From NCBI GenBank assembly GCA_045645505.1, contig JAZRIW010000024.1:1-64000 (forward strand): 64,000 nt of DNA, read 5' to 3'. The position numbers and the translations under genes are program-made. Of this stretch, positions 19,098-26,895 are shown piece by piece. The DNA is from Fumia sp045645505. Lineage in GTDB: Bacteria; Bacillota; Clostridia; Oscillospirales; Ruminococcaceae. Below the pieces are notes generated by a model. The model was not told the origin of the DNA. It saw only the letters and a program-made list of their open reading frames with translations, and did no database searches. The first letter of the stretch is position 1. Each line of letters opens with the position of its first letter.

Positions 19098-19790
19098 TTA
19101 TACGCCGTATTTTGTAGTAGAAACTTTTACACCGGGGCCCATTGTAGAAGCAACTACGCAAGACTTGATGTACTGACCTTTTGATGTAGCGGGTTTTGCT
19201 TTAACAATAGCGCTCATCAAAGTTTCAAAGTTTTCAGAAAGTTTCGCTGCACCAAAAGAAGCTTTTCCGATGGGGCAGTGAATAATATTTGTTTTATCCA
19301 AACGATACTCAATTTTACCTGCTTTTGCTTCAGTAACAGCTTTAGCAACATCAGGAGTAACAGTACCTGCTTTGGGAGAAGGCATCAATCCACGAGGACC
19401 AAGAACCTTACCGAGACGACCTACAAGACCCATCATATCAGGTGTTGCAATAACTACGTCAAAATCCATCCAGCCTTCGGATTGAATTTTCTGTACGTAC
19501 TCTTCACCTGCATAATCAGCACCTGCTTCTTCAGCAGCTTTAACGTTGTCGCCTTTACAAATAACTAAGATTTTTACAGTTTTACCTGTTCCGTTGGGCA
19601 ATACTACTGCACCACGAACCTGCTGGTCAGCATGACGAGAGTCAACACCCAAACGAATATGAGCTTCGATTGTTTCATCGAATTTTGCTTTTGCACTTTT
19701 TACAGCCATATCCAAAGCTTCTTTAGCATCCAAAAGACTGTTGCGGTCGAAAGCTTTGAGGCTATCTGTATATTTTTTTCCGTGTTTCAT
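19098..19790 (-). CDS. rplA: 50S ribosomal protein L1
   Basis: 230 aa, normal length. L1 motifs seen are GKKYTDSLKAFDR, VLPNGTGKTVKILV, GRLGKVLGPRGLMPSPKAGT and TKYGV at the C-terminus. L1 binds 23S rRNA at the mobile stalk and in many bacteria represses its own operon by binding an rRNA-like mRNA site. An L1-site-like stem lies just upstream (19811-19838). It is the last gene of rpmG-secE-nusG-rplK-rplA. Confidence 0.98.
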   Translation of the reverse strand: MKHGKKYTDSLKAFDRNSLLDAKEALDMAVKSAKAKFDETIEAHIRLGVDSRHADQQVRGAVVLPNGTGKTVKILVICKGDNVKAAEEAGADYAGEEYVQKIQSEGWMDFDVVIATPDMMGLVGRLGKVLGPRGLMPSPKAGTVTPDVAKAVTEAKAGKIEYRLDKTNIIHCPIGKASFGAAKLSENFETLMSAIVKAKPATSKGQYIKSCVVASTMGPGVKVSTTKYGV

Positions 19791-19810
19791 ACTAATATCC
19801 TCCCTATAAA

Positions 19811-19838
19811 GTGGTTAATAGCGGAATTTTCCTCCCAC
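19811..19838 (-). promoter_or_regulatory. L1-binding-site-like mRNA stem upstream of rplA
   Basis: On the mRNA, GUGG pairs with CCAC, with an inner GGAA/UUCC stem and an asymmetric internal loop. The layout resembles the L1 target on 23S rRNA. A second copy of the same pattern lies upstream of rplK. L1 binding is inferred. Confidence 0.5.
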
Positions 19839-19847
19839 AGCGGGCGG

Positions 19848-20273
19848 TTAATCCTCAACCTCAATACCCATAGAACGTGCGGTACCTGCAATCATGCGCA
19901 TTGCAGATTCAACATTTGCTGCATTAAGGTCGGGCATTTTTTGTTCAGCAATCTTTTGTACCTGCTCTTTGGTAATTTTCGCAACTTTCTTCTTATTAGG
20001 TTCACCAGAAGCTGTCTCCAATCCGCAAGCTTTTTTAATGAGAACTGCAGCGGGGGGAGTCTTGGTGATAAAACTAAAGGAATGGTCAGCGTAAACTGTA
20101 ATAACAACAGGGATAATCAATCCGATGTCATTCTTTGTACGCTCGTTGAATTCCTTTGTGAATCCCATAATATTAACACCGTGCTGACCGAGAGCCGGAC
20201 CAACCGGGGGTGCAGGTGTTGCTTTACCTGCGGGGATTTGCAATTTAATGTAGCCTATTACTTTTTGAGCCAT
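19848..20273 (-). CDS. rplK: 50S ribosomal protein L11
   Basis: 141 aa from the ATG at 20273 (MAQKVIGYIKLQIPAGKA), the usual L11 length, with TTGGAGGTG upstream. Earlier in-frame codons run through the leader and are not part of the protein. Motifs: PPVGPALGQHGVNIMGF, TKTPPAAVLIKKA and RMIAGTARSMGI. L11 forms the GTPase-associated centre with 23S rRNA. It lies between nusG and rplA. Confidence 0.97.
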   Translation of the reverse strand: MAQKVIGYIKLQIPAGKATPAPPVGPALGQHGVNIMGFTKEFNERTKNDIGLIIPVVITVYADHSFSFITKTPPAAVLIKKACGLETASGEPNKKKVAKITKEQVQKIAEQKMPDLNAANVESAMRMIAGTARSMGIEVED

Positions 20274-20295
20274 TGATAAGCACCTCCAAAATAAC

Positions 20296-20333
20296 GTGGT
20301 AAGGCGGAAAAAGCCTCCGCTTCTTCCTCCCAC
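20296..20333 (-). promoter_or_regulatory. Second L1-binding-site-like mRNA stem upstream of rplK
   Basis: It has the same GUGGGAGGAA ... UUCCGC ... ACCAC layout as the element before rplA, extended by an extra GCGGAGGC/GCC hairpin. It sits just before the rplK ribosome site. Confidence 0.5.
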
Positions 20334-20397
20334 ATTCAGAATAGAACAATATATTCTAAACTGAAAGTCGCCAAAAGGCGTCAGATATTTTTCTTTT

Positions 20398-20922
20398 TTA
20401 GTCTTTTGCTAATTCAACCTGTCCGAGCTGTAATTCAACTAAAGTATCTCTACCGAACATAGAAACGGTAACAGAAACTTTATCCTTATCAACATCGAGT
20501 TCCTCAACTTTGCCTATAAATCCTTCAAGCGGTCCGTGAATAATCTTAACGTTGTTGCCAACCTGATAATCCACTTCAACCGTTTTCATCTCTACACCTA
20601 AATCCTCAATTTCCTTTTCAGTCAAAGGAATAGGCTTAGAACCGGGACCTACAAAGCCGGTAACACCTCTTATGTTTCTTACAACATACCAGGAATCATC
20701 AGTCAAAATCATTTTTACTAAGACATATCCAGGAAAAATTTTGCGTTCAACCTCACGCTTTTTATCGTCTTTATATTCAACAACTGTTTCCGTAGGTACT
20801 CTTACCTCGAAAATTAGGTCCTGAAAACCTTGGTTTTCTACAACCTTCTCTATATTTTGTGCAACTTTGTTTTCATACCCGGAATAAGTGTGAATAACAT
20901 ACCATCTTGGTGTTTCTGACAT
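20398..20922 (-). CDS. nusG: Transcription termination/antitermination protein NusG
   Basis: 174 aa. The N-terminal NGN domain opens with RWYVIHTYSGYENKV and has FPGYVLVKM. The KOW domain near the C-terminus contains VKIIHGPLEGFIGKVEELD. NusG binds RNA polymerase and couples it to Rho or ribosomes. It follows secE with about 30 bp between them and has CGGAGG at the start. The gap to rplK holds a GCCTTTTGGC hairpin and the L1-like element. Confidence 0.98.
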   Translation of the reverse strand: MSETPRWYVIHTYSGYENKVAQNIEKVVENQGFQDLIFEVRVPTETVVEYKDDKKREVERKIFPGYVLVKMILTDDSWYVVRNIRGVTGFVGPGSKPIPLTEKEIEDLGVEMKTVEVDYQVGNNVKIIHGPLEGFIGKVEELDVDKDKVSVTVSMFGRDTLVELQLGQVELAKD

Positions 20923-20952
20923 AATCAGACCTCCGATAAATTAAGCATTAAG

Positions 20953-21201
20953 TTAAATTCCCAAGGATAAATTTCTTAATAATCCAAGTAATGCGTCAAT
21001 AATCCAAATAGCCGCACCAACCAAAAACATGGCTATAAATACAACTACTGTATTATTAACAAGTTGTTTTTTAGAAGGCCAAACTATTTTCTTGGCCTCG
21101 CTACGAAAATCCTTGAAGAAACGAGAAAATCTTTTAAAAAGACCATTTTTCTTCTCCTTCTTGGCTTTTTCAGGAGCTTTTGCAGCAATTTTATCAGCCA
21201 T
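20953..21201 (-). CDS. secE: Preprotein translocase subunit SecE
   Basis: 82 aa from the ATG at 21201 (MADKIAAKAPEK), eight bases after AGGAG. A Lys-rich N-terminus is followed by the conserved amphipathic helix (FFKDFRSEAKKIVWPSKKQL) and a single C-terminal membrane segment (VVVFIAMFLVGAAIWIIDAL), the minimal Gram-positive SecE. It stabilises SecY in the translocon. It sits in the standard rpmG-secE-nusG order. Confidence 0.96.
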   Translation of the reverse strand: MADKIAAKAPEKAKKEKKNGLFKRFSRFFKDFRSEAKKIVWPSKKQLVNNTVVVFIAMFLVGAAIWIIDALLGLLRNLSLGI

Positions 21202-21222
21202 AATCAAATCTCCTCTCTCCGC

Positions 21223-21372
21223 TTACTTAGTTTCTTTATGAAGCGTGTGTTTTTTGCAGAAACGACAATACTTGTTCATTTCCAGCCTGTCCGGATCGTT
21301 CTTCTTGTTTTTCATTGTGTTGTAATTACGTTGTTTGCATTCTGCGCAAGCTAAGGTAATTTTAACCCTCAT
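21223..21372 (-). CDS. rpmG: 50S ribosomal protein L33
   Basis: 49 aa small protein (MRVKITLACAECKQRNY...). It has two CxxC pairs (CAEC and CRFC) that would bind zinc in the C+ form of L33, plus NKKNDPDRLEMNKY. The start has GGAGGTG upstream. It is the first gene of the secE-nusG-rplKA operon. Confidence 0.96.
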   Translation of the reverse strand: MRVKITLACAECKQRNYNTMKNKKNDPDRLEMNKYCRFCKKHTLHKETK

Positions 21373-21540
21373 CTTCGGCACCTCCTGTATAGTCGGACTG
21401 TGTTTGCCTCCCTCAAAAAGGAGAACTCTCTCAAAAGTTTTTAAAAAACCTTATGGAAATGGGTGGGCGCATAGCCCTTCAGAAATAAAAAATTTCTATT
21501 TTTTTGCACAAAAAAATAAACCCTTTTAGAGGTAATAACA

Positions 21541-21569
21541 ATTTTATCACAGTATGTCTATCTTGTCAA
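21541..21569 (-). promoter_or_regulatory. Promoter of rpmG-secE-nusG-rplKA
   Basis: TTGACA, 17-bp spacer, TAAAAT on the minus strand, followed by a leader of about 165 nt without a recognised element. The 384-bp gap 21373-21756 holds this leader, the promoter and the pduL terminator. Confidence 0.85.
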
Positions 21570-21700
21570 CAGTATTTAGGATTTTTTTTATAAGTTTTAA
21601 AATTTCTTACATTTTGTCAATGAAATAAGTTTTTTTAAACGATTTGTTGTATAAAATGTAAAGGTGTTAACTAAAAATCTATAGAAATTTTATCTTATAC

Positions 21701-21741
21701 AAAAAATGGAGTGTTAAAATCTTTCGTTTTAAACACTCCAT
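21701..21741 (-). terminator. Terminator after pduL-like gene
   Basis: The ATGGAGTGTT / AACACTCCAT stem is followed by a T-run on the minus strand. Confidence 0.85.
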
Positions 21742-21756
21742 CTTATTATGTATTTA

Positions 21757-22332
21757 TTAAAGTGCTACAATTTCGCCAAGGACTTCACCTACACAGCCTG
21801 CAGCATTTGCTTCGTCTGTATCAAGGTGCATAGCTGCTGCAAAGTTCTCATTAACTCTTACAACAACATCGCCGAAAATAATTTTTCTTTCAGGAGTTTC
21901 AACTTTTACCCAAACAATATCTTTATCTTTTACACCCTGTTCTTCAGCATCTGCAGGAGTAAAATGAATATGACGTTTTGCAATAATCACGCCTTCATTT
22001 AATTCAACTTCACCACAAGGGCCTACAAGTTTACAAGGAGCTGAACCTTTTGTATCTCCGGATTCACGTATAGGAGCAACCACGCCAAGTGTACGCGCAT
22101 CAGAAGCACTGATTTCAACCTGAGTTGCATTTCTTTCAGGGCCTAAGATGGAAGCGTTAAACTGACCTTTAGGACCTACAACGGTTACTTTTTCAGCACA
22201 AGCAAATTGTCCGGGCTGAGAAAGGTCTTTTTTATTAGTGAGCTTTGCACCATCACCAAAAAGTGTTTTGAAATCTTCTTTGGAAACATGCAGATGTCTT
22301 GCAGATGTTTCAACGATAAATTTTTTTGCCAT
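21757..22332 (-). CDS. pduL: Phosphate propanoyltransferase (PduL-like phosphotransacylase)
   Basis: 191 aa. PduL-type enzymes move an acyl group between CoA and phosphate and in fermenters often stand in for Pta. Both metal-binding histidine motifs are present, HLHVS near residue 13 and RHIHF near residue 120. GPERNATQVEISASDARTLG and the C-terminal MHLDTDEANAAG fit the family too. There is no N-terminal microcompartment-targeting extension and no pdu/eut shell gene nearby, so a housekeeping acetate or propionate role is more likely. It is monocistronic with its own promoter and terminator. Confidence 0.92.
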   Translation of the reverse strand: MAKKFIVETSARHLHVSKEDFKTLFGDGAKLTNKKDLSQPGQFACAEKVTVVGPKGQFNASILGPERNATQVEISASDARTLGVVAPIRESGDTKGSAPCKLVGPCGEVELNEGVIIAKRHIHFTPADAEEQGVKDKDIVWVKVETPERKIIFGDVVVRVNENFAAAMHLDTDEANAAGCVGEVLGEIVAL

Positions 22333-22363
22333 ATTTATTCCTCCATTTTAATATTTCCTATAT

Positions 22364-22392
22364 ATTATATGACTTTTATCCTTTAAGGTCAA
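22364..22392 (-). promoter_or_regulatory. Promoter of pduL-like gene
   Basis: TTGACC, 17-bp spacer, TATAAT on the minus strand. Confidence 0.8.
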
Positions 22393-22396
22393 GAGT

Positions 22397-22426
22397 AAAA
22401 TAAAAAGAGGTGGTAAAACCACCTCA
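22397..22426 (-). terminator. Terminator after spoVS
   Basis: GAGGTGG / CCACCTC hairpin with T-run, adjoining the spoVS stop. Confidence 0.8.
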
Positions 22427-22429
22427 CAT

Positions 22430-22690
22430 TTATCTTGGTTCCACAATCAATTTGATAGCTGTACGTTCAGAGCCATCAATTTCGACATTAGCAAAAGCAG
22501 GTACACATACCAAATCAATACCTGTCGGAGCAAGATAGCCTCGTGTGATTGCAACAGACTTTATCGCCTGATTAACAGCTCCGGCACCTACAGCCTGAAT
22601 TTCAACAGCACCTTTTTCTCTTATAACACCGGCAATAGCCCCTGCTACTGAATTAGGAACAGATTTAGCGGAAACTTTTAAGACATCCAT
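22430..22690 (-). CDS. spoVS: Stage V sporulation protein S
   Basis: 86 aa from the ATG at 22690, eight bases after GGGAGGG. The sequence MDVLKVSAKSVPNSVAGAIA, GAVNQAIKSVAITRGYLAP and KLIVEPR is the highly conserved SpoVS/Alba-like family, which acts in spore coat and septation control and probably binds nucleic acid. It lies downstream of ymdB as in Bacillus, but has its own promoter here. It supports a spore-forming lineage. Confidence 0.96.
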   Translation of the reverse strand: MDVLKVSAKSVPNSVAGAIAGVIREKGAVEIQAVGAGAVNQAIKSVAITRGYLAPTGIDLVCVPAFANVEIDGSERTAIKLIVEPR

Positions 22691-22733
22691 CGTATTCCCT
22701 CCCAAAAATTAAATATCTCATAAATCCAGTAAA

Positions 22734-22762
22734 ATTATATTATATATTCACACTTTTTTCAA
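22734..22762 (-). promoter_or_regulatory. spoVS promoter
   Basis: TTGAAA, 17-bp spacer, TATAAT on the minus strand, between ymdB and spoVS. Confidence 0.75.
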
Positions 22763-22785
22763 TAGTTTATTGATAAATTTGTAAA

Positions 22786-23553
22786 TTATGTCAGTATTTC
22801 GCGTCGAATTTTGGTACATTTGCCAGTTTTTTTATCTAAATCAACAATTACACCTTCAATTTTACATTCCGTGTCAGGTACGACAAACCTGGTAGGCAAA
22901 CGAGTAGTCATTTTCCTTACGATATTTTCAGGTGTTATGCCCAAAATTGATTTTATCGGGCCCGTCATTCCAAGGTCGGAAATATACCCCGTACCCTTTG
23001 GAAGAATTTGCTCATCAGCAGTCTGCACATGAGTATGGGTGCCGACAACTGCAGAAACTCTGCCATCCAGATAATAAGCAAGTGCCATTTTTTCTCCGGT
23101 CGCTTCAGCATGAAAATCCACTATATAAAAATCAGCTTCTACTCTGTCCAGAATTTTATCACAAGCTTTAAACGGACAATCAATCGCATCCATATATACT
23201 TGCCCTAAAACATTAATCACACAAAGAGTCCATGCACCTGCATCCAAAATATAATAACCATTCCCATAACAATTCTCATTAAAATTTGCAGGACGGATTA
23301 AATTCGGATGTTCATCAATATAATCCTGTATTTCATGTCTTTTAAAAACATGGTTTCCGCTTGTTATTACATCTACACCGCTATCAAATAAAAAATCCGC
23401 TGAATGAGGTAAAATCCCATTCCCTACAGCAGAATTTTCCCCATTTGCTATTACCGCATCTATTTGATTTTCTTTTTTATACTCAGGAAGTTTTTTTCTT
23501 AAAAATTCACACCCTTGCTGGCTGATAACATCACCAATCAAAAACACTCTCAT
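22786..23553 (-). CDS. ymdB: YmdB-family metallophosphoesterase (cyclic-nucleotide phosphodiesterase)
   Basis: 255 aa, normal length. Di-metal phosphoesterase motifs in order: FLIGDVISQQG, ANGENSAVGNG, TSGNHVFKR, VDFHAEATGEK and GTHTHVQTADE, ending in a TGKCTKIRR-type tail. Family members hydrolyse 2',3'-cyclic nucleotides and, in Bacillus, affect biofilm and motility choice. It starts 14 bp after the hslO stop, so the two are probably co-transcribed. Confidence 0.94.
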   Translation of the reverse strand: MRVFLIGDVISQQGCEFLRKKLPEYKKENQIDAVIANGENSAVGNGILPHSADFLFDSGVDVITSGNHVFKRHEIQDYIDEHPNLIRPANFNENCYGNGYYILDAGAWTLCVINVLGQVYMDAIDCPFKACDKILDRVEADFYIVDFHAEATGEKMALAYYLDGRVSAVVGTHTHVQTADEQILPKGTGYISDLGMTGPIKSILGITPENIVRKMTTRLPTRFVVPDTECKIEGVIVDLDKKTGKCTKIRREILT

Positions 23554-23566
23554 ATTTTAATCCTTT

Positions 23567-24448
23567 CTATTTTGAAGCATTTTTCAAAAGGGCAACAAGC
23601 TCATCTTCAGTATATTTATATTTTTTATCACAAAAATGACAGCAAATCTCGGTGCCTTTATCTTCTTTTATAAGTATTTCAAGCTGTTCTCGCCCCATAC
23701 TTATAAGAGCTCTTTCCACTCTTTCTTTACTGCAATCGCAACGATAAACAGGCATCGATTCATCTAAAATTTCAGGCTCAAGATCTTTAAGAAGCAAATT
23801 GCATATATCGGGAGGAGTGAGTCCCTCATCAATCATAGTGGATACAGGTTTAATTTCATTAATATTTTTTTCGATAACTTCAATTGCTCCTTCATCAGCA
23901 AACGGAAGAAGCTGAACCAAAAATCCTCCCGCTGATTTCACTGTGAGATCAGGATTTACTAACACTCCCAACGCACATACAGTAGGGGTTTGTTCACTTA
24001 CAGCATAATAGCTTGTAATATCTTCAGCAATCTCACCGGAAACAATCGGAGTTTGCCCAACATAAGGTTCTTTAAGCCCCAAATCCCTGATAACACTGAG
24101 ATACCCATCCGTACCTACAGCACCTGATACATCAAGCTTACCTTTAGAATTAAGAGGGAGCTCAACTACAGGGTTTGAAGGATAAGCTTTAACGTTTCCC
24201 ATACTGTCTGCAACTGCGATAACAGAACCCACAGGGCCATTTCCATTTAAACGCAGTGTAATACTGTCATTTTCCCCTTTTAACATACTTCCCATTATTG
24301 CCGCTGCAGTGGCAAGTCTGCCTGTCGCAGCGGTAACAACCGCAGAGGTTTTATGGATACTTTCAATTTTCCCTGCAATATCAGTAGAATCAATAGCTAC
24401 AGCCATAACCGAACCATCTTTGGAAATTGCTCTTGTTAAACGCGCCAT
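23567..24448 (-). CDS. hslO: Redox-regulated chaperone Hsp33
   Basis: 293 aa, usual length. The N-terminal chaperone domain has LTRAISKDGSVMAVAIDSTD, GRLATAAAIMGSMLKG and LRLNGNGPVGSVIAVADS. The C-terminal redox switch keeps the four zinc cysteines as CDC near residue 235 and CHFC near 268. It is active as a holdase once oxidised, relevant for an anaerobe meeting oxygen. The start follows AAAGGA; the terminator at 24468 separates it from the upstream methyltransferase. Confidence 0.96.
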   Translation of the reverse strand: MARLTRAISKDGSVMAVAIDSTDIAGKIESIHKTSAVVTAATGRLATAAAIMGSMLKGENDSITLRLNGNGPVGSVIAVADSMGNVKAYPSNPVVELPLNSKGKLDVSGAVGTDGYLSVIRDLGLKEPYVGQTPIVSGEIAEDITSYYAVSEQTPTVCALGVLVNPDLTVKSAGGFLVQLLPFADEGAIEVIEKNINEIKPVSTMIDEGLTPPDICNLLLKDLEPEILDESMPVYRCDCSKERVERALISMGREQLEILIKEDKGTEICCHFCDKKYKYTEDELVALLKNASK

Positions 24449-24467
24449 ATAAAAATCCTTTCTTGTT

Positions 24468-24499
24468 AAAAAGCTGTCCGGTTTACGGACAGCTTTTTT
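24468..24499 (-). terminator. Terminator after methyltransferase gene
   Basis: The AAAGCTGTCCG / CGGACAGCTTT stem with T-run overlaps the stop region of the methyltransferase gene. Confidence 0.85.
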
Positions 24500-25241
24500 A
24501 TATGTGTTTTACAACATAAATAAGACGTTGTTCATTTTCTGAAGGCGGATCAAAAGAATCCTCACTATAAATTGCACAAATAGCAAGATTTGCTTCCTTT
24601 AATGCACTTTCAATCTGCAAAGGAGAATATGCCCTTTCAGAAAAACTATCCTCCATACGAATAAAATTATCGCCATTTTCAGAAACAAAAATATCTAAAT
24701 CCATTTTTACAATATCATTATCAGAAATGCTGTTTTGCCAGACGCAATAAACATTTCCATAATCATAAACAAAGGTATTATTTGCTAAAATTTCACGATG
24801 CTTATATACAGTATTTACATCAAAAATAAAGACTCCATCAGGATGTAAAAAAAGCGATACCTTTTTCAAAGCATTGATAAAATCATCATAATCTGTAAGA
24901 TGATTTAAACTGTCGAGTGCTGAAATTGCCACATCCACTGTCCCATAAAGATCCAGTTCTGTCATATTTTGATTGAGATACATTATATCCTTTTGATTTT
25001 CAAACTTCTTTTCCAATGCAACAGACAGCATTTCCTCAGAAGAATCTACACCGATAACATCATATCCCAAATCGCTTAATGGCTCACTTAATTTTCCCGT
25101 ACCACAACCTAAATCGAGCAGAATACCATGAAATCCGCCATGTTCTAAAACAAGCTTATCAAAATACCCTGCACGTTTTTTATAATCTATTTCGGAAGTG
25201 AGCAAATCATAAACATAGGCAAAATTACAGTAATTACTCAT
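24498..25241 (-). CDS. Class I SAM-dependent methyltransferase
   Basis: 247 aa from the ATG at 25241, which overlaps the end of yerC by 8 bp. The SAM-binding glycine loop LLDLGCGTGKLSEPL lies near residue 47, acidic loop DVIGVDSSEEML next, then VDVAISALDSLNHL and PDGVFIFDVNT. The Y-D-x-L start (FAYVYDLLTSEIDY) is typical of small-molecule or tRNA methyltransferases of this group in Clostridia. Substrate unknown. It is translationally coupled to yerC. Confidence 0.88.
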   Translation of the reverse strand: MSNYCNFAYVYDLLTSEIDYKKRAGYFDKLVLEHGGFHGILLDLGCGTGKLSEPLSDLGYDVIGVDSSEEMLSVALEKKFENQKDIMYLNQNMTELDLYGTVDVAISALDSLNHLTDYDDFINALKKVSLFLHPDGVFIFDVNTVYKHREILANNTFVYDYGNVYCVWQNSISDNDIVKMDLDIFVSENGDNFIRMEDSFSERAYSPLQIESALKEANLAICAIYSEDSFDPPSENEQRLIYVVKHI

Positions 25242-25527
25242 CTTCTTTAAGACGGTCAAATATCACGGAATATCCGTCACAACCATATTGCAAAGAACGA
25301 TTAACGCGGCTTATAGTAGCGGTACTTGCACCGGTCTCATTAACAATATCACTATAAACCTTATTTTCACTGAGCATTTTTGCAACCTGGAAACGTTGTG
25401 CCAAAGCCTTAAGTTCCTGAACTGTGCATAAATCCTCAAAAAAAGCGTAACATTCTTCCATATTTTCTAATTTTAAAATTGCATTAAACAAAAACTCAAC
25501 ATTAAATCCTTTTAGTTTATCGTTCAT
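25234..25527 (-). CDS. yerC: YerC/YecD TrpR-related protein
   Basis: 97 aa, a TrpR-like helix-turn-helix family. Conserved segments are FEDLCTVQELKALAQRFQVA and the HTH VNETGASTATISRVNRSLQYG. It probably binds DNA, but targets are not established. It has its own sigma-A promoter and overlaps the following methyltransferase gene. Confidence 0.93.
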   Translation of the reverse strand: MNDKLKGFNVEFLFNAILKLENMEECYAFFEDLCTVQELKALAQRFQVAKMLSENKVYSDIVNETGASTATISRVNRSLQYGCDGYSVIFDRLKEDE

Positions 25528-25559
25528 TTTTGCACCTCGCTAATTTTATTCATATTAAA

Positions 25560-25588
25560 ATTTTAGCACTATAAAGCGAGAAAGTCAA
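25560..25588 (-). promoter_or_regulatory. yerC promoter
   Basis: TTGACT, 17-bp spacer, TAAAAT on the minus strand. Confidence 0.8.
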
Positions 25589-25591
25589 CAC

Positions 25592-26260
25592 CTAATAACC
25601 TAAACTTTCTTTCACTAAAATAATCTTGATTCTGTCTTTATTTCTCTGATGCGCACTTACAACATAATCAGCACAAATTCTCATTGCAGAATCGCACCCT
25701 TTTGAACAATCAATATTAAAATCCCCATCTTTTACAGAAATACAATGTCCCATTTTTGCACAATAAGTATCAAACTTAAGACGCGATGCATTTGCAGGTG
25801 CAACTAAAGTTTTTACTCTTTTTACTGCCTCTTTAAGATCAGGAACTATTTTATTTATCCCCACAACCATTATAACTGTTTTTGGCCCATATAAAATAGC
25901 GGAAACGCGATTTGCATTACCATCCACGTTATAAAGCTCACCATTTTCAGTTATGGCATTACTGCTGCAAAGATAAAAATCAGAGGTGAAAGCTTTTCGA
26001 TAAATATCATTTTTTTCGTCAAGTGTCAAACCTTCTTTGTCTCTGTCAAGAAATTGATAATCACCGCTTTTTAAAAGATCAATCACTCCACTTTCATATA
26101 ATGACACAGAACCGCCGCAAGTAATCAAAGCACCCGGAGTCAAAAGCTCTTTTACCTTTAAAACCGCTTCATTTTTATCCGATACTAAAAAAACCTGCAT
26201 ATTATTTTTTTCAAGATTTTCAATGGTTTTTTGTATTCTGGCTTCAATAATTTCACTCAT
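25592..26260 (-). CDS. LUD-domain protein (LutC/LutB-like)
   Basis: 222 aa. LUD-domain features are LLTPGALITCGGSVSLYESGV, FYLCSSNAITENGELYNVDG, RVSAILYGPKTVIMVVGINK and VKTLVAPANASRL. Family members take part in lactate use (LutBC) or unknown redox steps; this one is a lone copy without iron-sulfur partner genes. It has three or four cysteines near the C-terminus (YCAKMGHC, CSKGC) that could bind a metal. Its ATG overlaps the stop of the preceding GNAT gene in an ATGA junction, showing translational coupling. Confidence 0.9.
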   Translation of the reverse strand: MSEIIEARIQKTIENLEKNNMQVFLVSDKNEAVLKVKELLTPGALITCGGSVSLYESGVIDLLKSGDYQFLDRDKEGLTLDEKNDIYRKAFTSDFYLCSSNAITENGELYNVDGNANRVSAILYGPKTVIMVVGINKIVPDLKEAVKRVKTLVAPANASRLKFDTYCAKMGHCISVKDGDFNIDCSKGCDSAMRICADYVVSAHQRNKDRIKIILVKESLGY

Positions 26261-26805
26261 TTTCTTCTCCCTTTCTTTATTTCATAAGTCCTGCAAGTAA
26301 GAAATCCTTTGTCAGCAGGAATATAAATTTCCTTTTTATTTTTAAGAGACATCCCTGATTTTTTTAACACCATCAGAGAAGCTTTATTCTCCTCAGAAGA
26401 AACCGCTATAATACTTTTACAACTTGTACTGTCAAAAAGAAAATCAATAACAGCTTTTAAACTTTCGGTAGCGTAGCCTTTACCCCAAAATTTTTCACCC
26501 AGACAATATCCTGTCTCAAAACTTTTTTTGAAAGGAATTTTTTCTGCATCAATAGTGCCTATAAGTTCATTGTTTTCCTTTAAGACAATAGCCCATTGAT
26601 AAAAATCTTTTTCATCATACCGACTACACCAGCTTAAAATTAAATCTTCACTTTCTGACAAACTTTTATGATAAGACCAGGCTAAGTATTTTGTAACCTT
26701 AAGACTGCCGGCCCAGTTTAAAAACATAGCCTGACTATCAGAAATAGTAAATCTTCTCAATATAAGTCTTTTGGTTTCAATTAAAACAGTTCCAACATTT
26801 TTCAT
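26257..26805 (-). CDS. GNAT-family N-acetyltransferase
   Basis: 182 aa from the ATG at 26805 (MKNVGTVLIETKRLILRRFT); an in-frame start 48 bases earlier is possible but lacks as good a site. RimJ/RimL-type acetyltransferase features are ETKRLILRRFTISD, GTIDAEKIPFKKSFETGYCL and the acetyl-CoA site EKFWGKGYATESLKAVIDFL, then NKASLMVLKKSGM. Substrate unknown. It ends in ATGA overlapping the LUD-domain gene. Confidence 0.88.
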   Translation of the reverse strand: MKNVGTVLIETKRLILRRFTISDSQAMFLNWAGSLKVTKYLAWSYHKSLSESEDLILSWCSRYDEKDFYQWAIVLKENNELIGTIDAEKIPFKKSFETGYCLGEKFWGKGYATESLKAVIDFLFDSTSCKSIIAVSSEENKASLMVLKKSGMSLKNKKEIYIPADKGFLTCRTYEIKKGRRK

Positions 26806-26895
26806 ATAGATTTTCCCTATTGCCATTTTAATAAAATAGTTATATACTGTCATTATAACATTATTTTTTTAAAAAAGCTATAGAGGGGAAAAGGA

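Noticed and set aside
19278..20276. Plus-strand frames of up to 214 codons opposite rplA and rplK
   Set aside because: They are antisense to highly conserved ribosomal-protein genes and have low-complexity Cys/Phe-rich products with no start signals.
20274..20333. A longer L11 starting upstream of 20273
   Set aside because: The extra residues run through the structured leader; the ATG at 20273 gives the standard 141-aa protein with a good ribosome site.
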